A stretch of 64,000 bases of DNA from Glaciihabitans arcticus (GTDB lineage Bacteria; Actinomycetota; Actinomycetes; Actinomycetales; Microbacteriaceae). The DNA is taken from contig NZ_SISG01000001.1 in assembly GCF_004310685.1 (NCBI RefSeq), forward strand, positions 2,108,001 to 2,172,000. The letters run 5' to 3'. Positions 58,238-64,000 of the stretch are shown piece after piece; position 1 is the first letter of the stretch; each line of letters begins with the position of its first letter. Under the pieces are notes generated by a model. That model was not told the origin of the DNA. It worked only from the letters and a program-made list of their open reading frames with translations, and made no database searches. A program made the translations under genes and the position numbers.

Positions 58238-58265
58238 CTCGATCACGGTCACGGACGGGGGCGAA

Positions 58266-60905
58266 ATGCGCGGCAACGACGGGCTTCACCGCCAGTGGCA
58301 GTTTGCCGACCCCGACGGTCTCGCCCATCGTGCGACCGCGTCACTGCGCTCTGCCGGCTCGTCGGTGGTGATCCTGTCGGGACCCTCCGGCGCCGGCAAG
58401 TCGCGACTGGCAGCAGAGGCATCAGCGGCGCTGTCGGCCGAGGGATGGCACGTGCTCCCGGTCACCGCAAGCGCGGCCATCGCGGGCATCCCCCTCGGAG
58501 CCCTGACGCCCCTGCTCGCTGCCGACCTCGCCGACTTCGGTGCGATCGCGAGTGAACCGCTCGCCCTGTTCGCGCAGGCGCGGCGGGCCGTCGAGCGGAT
58601 TGCCGCCGGACGCCGGACGGTCATGGTGGTCGACGACATCCCGCAGCTCGACAGCCTCTCGATCGGGCTCATCACCCAGCTCCTGAGCGCCCGGGTGTTG
58701 CAGCTCATCGTCACCGTGCGCAGCGGCGAGCCGCTGCCCGACGCGATCCTCTCGATGTGGACGAGCGCCTCCGCGGTGCGCATCGACGTTCCGCCGCTCA
58801 GCGTCGAGCACTGCGAGCTGCTGCTGACCGGGGTGCTGGGGGCGCGGGTCGCGCACCGCTCGGTCGTCGAGCTGCAGCGCCTGTCGGCGGGCAACCCGCT
58901 GTTCCTGCGCGAACTCGTGACCGGTGCCGTCGACGACGGTCACCTCGCGCCCAACGAGGGCATCTGGCAGCTGGTCGGGGATCCGATCGGAACCCCCGCC
59001 CTGCACGACCTCATCCGGTCGCGGCTGCGTCACCTCGAGCCGGCCGAGACGGAGATCGTGGAGCGGCTCGCGGTGTGCCAGCCGATCCACCTGAACGATC
59101 TCGAGGGCGATGGCGCTCGAGCCGCCGTTGTGCGCCTGGAGCGGGCGGGCGTCGTCGTTGTGCAGGAGCTCGCAGGCGCCCTGCTGCTCAGCCTCGCGCA
59201 TCCGCAGTACGTGAGCGCGGTGCGCGCATCCCTCTCCCGACTGCGGGTCATCGACCTGCTGCTCGACCAGGCGGACATCGTGTCCCGTCGCCCGCTCACG
59301 CCCGACGACGAGCTGCGCGTCGCCACCTGGCGGCTCGATGCCGGATCCCCCTCGTCGCCCGAGCTGCTCGTTCGAGCCGCTCACCTCGCGCTCATCGCCC
59401 AGGACCAGGTGGCCGTCGCCCGCCTCGCGGCAGCCGCGGTCTCGGCGGGAGCCCCGGCCGCCGAGATGCTGTTTCTGCAGGGCGAGGCGATGTGGACCCT
59501 CGGCCGCAACACCGAGGCCCTCGCGCTGCTCGAACGCGCGGCGATCGCCGACCAGGCCGAACCGACCGACCTGCAGCTCACCGGCCACATCGCGACGGCA
59601 CGCGCGAGCACCTACGCGGGCGAGGCACTCGGCAACTCGCTGGGGCTCGCCGTGCTCGACGAGGTCATCGTGCGGCACCCGACGCTCGCGAGCTCGCTCG
59701 CGCTCTCCCGCGCCGTGCTGCTGCTGAACCTCGAGGAGGCGGACCTCGCCGCCGAGACCCTCGTCGAGGCGGCACCGGCGAGCGATTCGCCGGAGACGGC
59801 CGCCGCGATTCTCGCGCTTTCCACCGCCCTTCCGCTCTCCGCCCTCGGCCGCTCGGCGGAAGCGCTCGAGCAGGCCCGCGCCGCGGTCGACTACGCGTCG
59901 ACGGCCGAGCGCCCGGCGTTCGCCCGGCGCCGAGCGCTAATGGTGCTCTCCACCGTGCTGCTGCAGACCGGTGACGTGCGCGAGGCGACGTCGCTCACCC
60001 TCGAGTCGCTGCACGACGCGATCGGCCACGACGACGAGCTCGCCATCCGCTACAACGAACTGATGCTGGGCCGCTGTTTCCTGGCGGCCGGCCGTCTCGA
60101 CACCGCGGCACGCTGGCTTCGGGATGTGATCAGCGGCGCACAGGCCCGCGGACCGATCGCCTACCGCGACCAGGCCCGTGCCCTGCTCGCCGCGACCCTC
60201 GCCGCGCAGGGCAACACGGGCGATGCGGCAGCGGTGCTCGCGACCCTGCCCGCCGAGTTCATCGAGAAGCACTCCAACGCGACGCTGGCCATGCTCTGGC
60301 TCGAAGCCGTCTCGGGCGACCGTGCGACTGCAGCGTCGGGGCTCATCGCCGCAGCCAGGGCGACGAAGGCTCGCGGTCACTACGTGCTCGCGGCATCTCT
60401 CGCCCACTCCGCCTCCCGGCTCGGTGCGGCGGCTGCAGCGACCCCTCTTCTCGCCGAACTCGCCGCGAACGGCGACAGCCCGCTGGTGCGCGCGCAGCAC
60501 GCGCACTCTGCGGCGGAATCGGCGGCGGGCATCGAGATGCTCGAGGCCGCCGGGGAGACCTGGGAGGCCTCGGGCCACCTGCTGTTCGCCGCAGAATGCT
60601 TCGCGTCGGCCGCCGCGGCGTCCCGTCGCGACGGGTCAGCCCGGCAGGCGGCGGCGCTCCAGCAGCGCGCGGATGCCCTCTCCGCCCAGTGCGAGGGAGC
60701 GTCGACTCCCCTGCTGCAGTTCGCCGACTCGACCGAACCGCTCACCAAGCGCGAGCGGGAGATCGCCGCCCTCGCCGCGCAGGGGCTGAGCAGCGTGGAG
60801 ATCGCGGAACGTCTCTTCCTCTCCCCGCGCACGGTGAACAACCACCTGCAGGCGAGTTACGCGAAGCTCGGCATCCGCCGGCGGAGCGAGCTGACCGGTC
60901 TCTAG
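58266..60905 (+). CDS. Large ATP-binding LuxR-family transcriptional regulator (second copy)
   Basis: 879 residues. ATPase with Walker A SGPSGAGKSR and Walker B VMVVDDIPQL, long alpha-helical TPR-like centre, and a C-terminal LuxR helix-turn-helix (LTKREREIAALAAQGLSSVE, LSPRTVNNHLQASYAKLGI). Same architecture as the gene at 12379 but low identity. Neighbours: unknown pair (divergent) and truncated haemoglobin gene (convergent, 4-bp overlap). Target unknown. Confidence 0.85.
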   Translation: MRGNDGLHRQWQFADPDGLAHRATASLRSAGSSVVILSGPSGAGKSRLAAEASAALSAEGWHVLPVTASAAIAGIPLGALTPLLAADLADFGAIASEPLALFAQARRAVERIAAGRRTVMVVDDIPQLDSLSIGLITQLLSARVLQLIVTVRSGEPLPDAILSMWTSASAVRIDVPPLSVEHCELLLTGVLGARVAHRSVVELQRLSAGNPLFLRELVTGAVDDGHLAPNEGIWQLVGDPIGTPALHDLIRSRLRHLEPAETEIVERLAVCQPIHLNDLEGDGARAAVVRLERAGVVVVQELAGALLLSLAHPQYVSAVRASLSRLRVIDLLLDQADIVSRRPLTPDDELRVATWRLDAGSPSSPELLVRAAHLALIAQDQVAVARLAAAAVSAGAPAAEMLFLQGEAMWTLGRNTEALALLERAAIADQAEPTDLQLTGHIATARASTYAGEALGNSLGLAVLDEVIVRHPTLASSLALSRAVLLLNLEEADLAAETLVEAAPASDSPETAAAILALSTALPLSALGRSAEALEQARAAVDYASTAERPAFARRRALMVLSTVLLQTGDVREATSLTLESLHDAIGHDDELAIRYNELMLGRCFLAAGRLDTAARWLRDVISGAQARGPIAYRDQARALLAATLAAQGNTGDAAAVLATLPAEFIEKHSNATLAMLWLEAVSGDRATAASGLIAAARATKARGHYVLAASLAHSASRLGAAAAATPLLAELAANGDSPLVRAQHAHSAAESAAGIEMLEAAGETWEASGHLLFAAECFASAAAASRRDGSARQAAALQQRADALSAQCEGASTPLLQFADSTEPLTKREREIAALAAQGLSSVEIAERLFLSPRTVNNHLQASYAKLGIRRRSELTGL

Positions 60906-61255
60906 GCCGTGACGATCGCGCTGCGCAGTCCCTGCAGGCGCACGCCGACAGCAGCGATGGCGGTCTGGTCGATACCGAGGTCGGTGAGCGCCGTGACGAG
61001 ATGTTCGATGATCGTGCTGAACGCGTCATCCGTAATCGCCATGTGTGCGTGAGCTGTCGCAAGGTCGCGCCCCGTGAAGATCTCGGGTCCGTCGAGTGCC
61101 GCGGTGAGGAAGGCGCGCTGGTGGGCCTTGAGCCGGGAGAGGTCTACGCCATCGAACCACCGCGCGAGACTCTCGTCGTCGAGCACACGGTTGTAGAACA
61201 CCGTCACGGCCGACTTGACCACTGCCTGGCCGCCGACCTGGTCGTAGATGCTCAT
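60902..61255 (-). CDS. glbN: Group I truncated haemoglobin
   Basis: 117 residues from ATG 61255 with AAGAGGGTGAGC upstream. SIYDQVGG start, FYNRVLDD, and TGRDLATAHAHMAI with proximal His about 69. Such proteins bind O2 or NO and can detoxify NO. Its TAG stop and that of the regulator share the bases CTAG. Confidence 0.9.
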   Translation of the reverse strand: MSIYDQVGGQAVVKSAVTVFYNRVLDDESLARWFDGVDLSRLKAHQRAFLTAALDGPEIFTGRDLATAHAHMAITDDAFSTIIEHLVTALTDLGIDQTAIAAVGVRLQGLRSAIVTA

Positions 61256-61320
61256 GCTCACCCTCTTCCGCGGACCGTTCGGCCCTGCGTTCATCGTCGC
61301 AGCGACAGCGTAGTACCGGC

Positions 61321-61339
61321 CTGAGCAATCGTTGCTCAG
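61321..61339 (-). terminator. Hairpin after the CHAP protein gene
   Basis: Perfect 8-bp stem CTGAGCAA/TTGCTCAG with a 3-nt loop, 26 bp after the stop at 61366. Confidence 0.55.
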
Positions 61340-61365
61340 AACGGGTCAGGATGCAGCGGTTGACG

Positions 61366-62925
61366 CTAGCGAACGATCCAGACGTACTTGCCCGGCGTGG
61401 TCATCATGCGGAAGGACCCGTTGTCGGTGACGATGCCCTGCGTGACGCCGTTCTTGTGGGACTTCGTGCTCCAGACGAGCTTGCCCTTCTTGTTGTACGC
61501 GGCGAAGGTGCCGTTGGGCAGCATGTGCATGGTGGCGCCCACCCCGGCACTCTTGCTCTTCCAGAGGTTGGTTCCCTTGAGGCGGTCCTGCAGCACGAGC
61601 ACGCCCTTCGAGCTGAGCACCACCCGGTAACGGCCGTTGGGCGAGACGATCTGGCTGTTGACCTTCCAGCGGTCACCGAGCGCGATGGTCGCAGGGCGGG
61701 TGCTGGCGATGGGGGCCGTGCTGACCGAGGTCTTCGCCGTCGACAGGTAGCGGTTGGCGGAGGCGGTGACCTTCACCGAGATCTTGCGTCCGACATCCGT
61801 CGCGCTCAGCGCGAAGGTGGGGGCGGTTGCCCCGGCGATGGCGGCGCCATCACGCATCCACGTGTACTTGTAGGTCGCGCCGTTCGGCTTCCAGCTTCCC
61901 GCGGCTGCGCTCAGCACCTGGCCCTCCCTGGGCAGTCCGCTGATCGTCGGTGTCGGCTTGGTGGTGAACAGGTTGCGCGAATCCGCCACGACGCTCAGCT
62001 TGCCTGCCGCAGCGATGACCCGGGTGCCATCGGCGAGCACGGGTGCGAAGTTCTCCACGACCGGGGTGCCATCGGCCAGCCCCGTGGGGATGCGGATCGA
62101 GAACCCGAAGCTCGCGGTGCGCCCCGGACTGACGATCGCCTCGCTCTGCACGGCGGCCCGATTCGCTGCAGTCCAACCCTGTGCGAGCACGGAGTCGTGA
62201 TCGTTCGGAGCCTGCGTGGCAAGGGAGAGCCCGGTCCAGGCCGTACGACCCGTGTTGACGAACTTCATGTCGACCCATGCGGTCGTGCCCGGCTTCATCA
62301 CCGTCGTGTCCGCGAGATTCGCCTTGCTCGAGTCGGTGTACACCGTGGTCGTCGAGGCCTTGCCGCGGAACTCCGGAACGGATCCGACGCCGGAGGCGTC
62401 CTTGAAGTGGATGAAGCCCTCGGGCCACCCGCCGTTCGCCTTGGTGAGGTGCCGCCAGTGGAAGTCGCCTCCCCAGCTGTCCTCGGAGATGAGGATCTCG
62501 GTCGGGGAGATGACCGCCTCGACGTAGGCGACGTGACCCGAGTTGGGCGTCCACCAGGCGATGGAGCCGACGGTCGGCGTCTGGTTCGTCGCCTTCTTGT
62601 AGCCCACGCCCCATCCGCTCGCGTTGCCGGTCGCGTTCGTCCAGGGGCGTACGTTGGCCATGCCCGCGCTCACCATCATGTAGGCGGCGTAGTTGGTGCA
62701 GTTGTGGCCGCCGTACATCCTCCAGTAGGAGTTGCCCGAGCGGGTCGAGTAGCCGTGGTTCGACATCCCAAGCGCCGTGCACTGGGCGTAACCGGTGCAC
62801 AGGGTCGTGCTCGCGGCGCTCGCGGACTGTGCCGGAGCCGTCAGTGACAGTCCTGCCGTGACCGCGACGACGGCGAGAATGGTGACGATGGAACGCCCGA
62901 ATGAGCGTGCGCGCGCTGAAAGCAT
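61366..62925 (-). CDS. Secreted CHAP-domain protein with Ig-like and lectin-like C-terminal domains
   Basis: 519 residues. Signal peptide (about 1-38), CHAP amidase/peptidase domain (about 45-175; Cys76 in GGHNCTNYAAYM and His131 in NSGHVAYVE), an Ig/CARDB-like part (VMKPGTTAWVDMKFVNTGRT), an Ig-like repeat of Microbacteriaceae surface proteins (ISGLPREGQVLSAAAGSWKP), and a C-terminal bulb-type lectin-like domain (IVSPNGRYRVVLSSKGVLVLQ). Likely remodels or cleaves peptidoglycan, at the own wall or another cell's. ATG 62925 has GGGGGA upstream. Confidence 0.85.
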   Translation of the reverse strand: MLSARARSFGRSIVTILAVVAVTAGLSLTAPAQSASAASTTLCTGYAQCTALGMSNHGYSTRSGNSYWRMYGGHNCTNYAAYMMVSAGMANVRPWTNATGNASGWGVGYKKATNQTPTVGSIAWWTPNSGHVAYVEAVISPTEILISEDSWGGDFHWRHLTKANGGWPEGFIHFKDASGVGSVPEFRGKASTTTVYTDSSKANLADTTVMKPGTTAWVDMKFVNTGRTAWTGLSLATQAPNDHDSVLAQGWTAANRAAVQSEAIVSPGRTASFGFSIRIPTGLADGTPVVENFAPVLADGTRVIAAAGKLSVVADSRNLFTTKPTPTISGLPREGQVLSAAAGSWKPNGATYKYTWMRDGAAIAGATAPTFALSATDVGRKISVKVTASANRYLSTAKTSVSTAPIASTRPATIALGDRWKVNSQIVSPNGRYRVVLSSKGVLVLQDRLKGTNLWKSKSAGVGATMHMLPNGTFAAYNKKGKLVWSTKSHKNGVTQGIVTDNGSFRMMTTPGKYVWIVR

Positions 62926-63007
62926 AAGAGTTTGTCCCCCGAAAAAACGTTGTACCCCGAAACCAGTATCAGTGGAACCGGCGTGTTGCGCTAGGGCAAA
63001 CGGGAAA

Positions 63008-64000
63008 TCAGTGCTTGAGCTGCTCGCGCACGATCTCGGCGAGGCGGTGCGCCGTGGCATCCGCCGTCGCCTGGTCGGAGGCTTCGACCATGACTCGAAC
63101 CATCGGCTCGGTGCCCGAGGGACGCAGCAGCACCCGGCCGGTCTCGCCCAGTTCAGACTCGGCAACACGCACCGCCTCGGCGATGACCTGGTTGTCTTTC
63201 AGGCCGTGGTGGTCGATGCCCTTGACGTTGATCATGACCTGCGGGAAGACCGTCATCACCGCGGCGAGCTCGGCGAGGGTCTTGCCGGTGCGGGCCATCT
63301 CGGCGAGCAGCTGCAGGCCGGTGAGGATGCCGTCACCCGTGGTGGCGTGGTCGCTCATGATGACGTGACCGGACTGCTCACCACCAAGGCTGTAGCCGTG
63401 TTCGTTGAGAGCTTCGAGCACGTAGCGGTCGCCGACCGCGGTCTGCACGAGCGAGATGCCGTGCTCCGCCATGGCGAGCTTGAGACCGAGATTGCTCATG
63501 ACCGTCGCGACGAGGGTGTCGTGCGCGAGCAGGCCGCGTTCCTTCATCGAGACGGCGAGGATGGCCATGATCTGGTCACCGTCGACGACATTGCCGTCAC
63601 GGTCGACGGCGAGGCAGCGGTCGGCGTCACCGTCGTGCGCGATGCCGACGTCGGCCCCGTGCTCGAGGACGGCCGCAGACAACTGATCGAGGTAGGTCGA
63701 GCCGACCCCGTCGTTGATGTTGTAGCCGTCGGGATCCGCGCCGATGACCGTGACCGTCGCGCCTGCGTCGGTGAAGACCTGGGGCGACACGCCGGCGGCA
63801 GCGCCGTGGGCGCAGTCGAGCACGACGTGAATTCCGTCGAGGCGCTGAGGGAGCGTCGACAGCAAGTGAACGACGTATCGGTCCTCGGCGTCGGCGAAGC
63901 GACGGATGCGTCCGACCTCCACTCCGGTGGGCGCGAGCTTCTTCTGTGCAAGGGCGGCCTCGATGCGATCCTCGACGATGTCGGGGAGCTTGGTGCCGCC
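63008..64000 (-). CDS. glmM: Phosphoglucosamine mutase, N-terminus beyond window
   Basis: 330 residues visible (roughly 121-450), starting [17 protein letters not shown]. Metal loop [12 protein letters not shown], substrate loop [10 protein letters not shown] and phosphate-binding [12 protein letters not shown] are present; the phosphoserine lies outside. Makes glucosamine-1-phosphate from the product of glmS. Confidence 0.96.
   Translation of the reverse strand, partial: GGTKLPDIVEDRIEAALAQKKLAPTGVEVGRIRRFADAEDRYVVHLLSTLPQRLDGIHVVLDCAHGAAAGVSPQVFTDAGATVTVIGADPDGYNINDGVGSTYLDQLSAAVLEHGADVGIAHDGDADRCLAVDRDGNVVDGDQIMAILAVSMKERGLLAHDTLVATVMSNLGLKLAMAEHGISLVQTAVGDRYVLEALNEHGYSLGGEQSGHVIMSDHATTGDGILTGLQLLAEMARTGKTLAELAAVMTVFPQVMINVKGIDHHGLKDNQVIAEAVRVAESELGETGRVLLRPSGTEPMVRVMVEASDQATADATAHRLAEIVREQLKH

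Overview
The window is a chromosomal segment of a high-GC actinobacterium, most likely Microbacteriaceae or a near relative in Micrococcales. This rests on the dense GC-rich coding, frequent GTG starts, a DUF6350/PerM-like gene directly before purN-purH near sucC-sucD, the run glmM ... coaA / glmS-acpS-alr-tsaE-tsaB-rimI-tsaD, and groES without groEL under CIRCE elements. No rRNA, tRNA, CRISPR array, prophage or transposase was seen. GC content was not measured.

Layout. 1-8.7 kb: two heterodimeric ABC exporter pairs, one per strand (the first cut by the left edge), around a membrane-anchored dimethylargininase-like enzyme. 8.7-12.2 kb: DUF6350-purN-purH. 12.4-17.1 kb: a large LuxR-type ATPase regulator, a DUF4166 protein and a secreted TAP-like peptidase. 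17.1-25.6 kb: sucCD, four tandem paralogous lipoproteins, pcrA and a glycerophosphodiester phosphodiesterase. 25.7-35 kb: a Bax-inhibitor-1 family protein, a five-gene operon (RCK-type regulator, K+/H+ antiporter, SURF1, DUF3817, guaA), an AbiEi/DUF559-like gene flanked by 60-bp palindromic repeats, and glpD. 35-38.8 kb: guaB3, a PatB/MalY-type C-S lyase and guaB. 39-46.6 kb: a branched-chain amino-acid type ABC importer (livHMGF) with two binding-protein genes. 46.6-50.2 kb: rarD, groES, a THUMP-like methyltransferase and two DUF4190 proteins. 50.3-57.3 kb: tsaD-rimI-tsaB-tsaE-alr-acpS-glmS and divergent coaA. 57.3-63 kb: an accessory block (two unknown small genes, a second LuxR ATPase, a truncated haemoglobin and a secreted CHAP/lectin-like protein) before glmM, which runs off the right edge.

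Working together: guaA, guaB, guaB3, purN and purH make purines; glmM and glmS make the UDP-GlcNAc precursor and alr makes D-alanine for peptidoglycan; tsaB, tsaD and tsaE make tRNA t6A; sucCD feeds the TCA cycle.

The most unusual locus is the liv operon. LivG carries a complete RDD-type membrane domain inserted between its Walker A motif and Q-loop, and LivH carries a secreted Ig/carboxypeptidase-regulatory-like domain ahead of its permease. Other notable items are the lipoprotein array with a CebR-like operator, paired dyads before sucC, tandem CIRCE sites, a dispersed 60-bp repeat family, and a recurrent TAnnnT box 6-7 nt before the start codons of first genes, suggesting leaderless transcripts.
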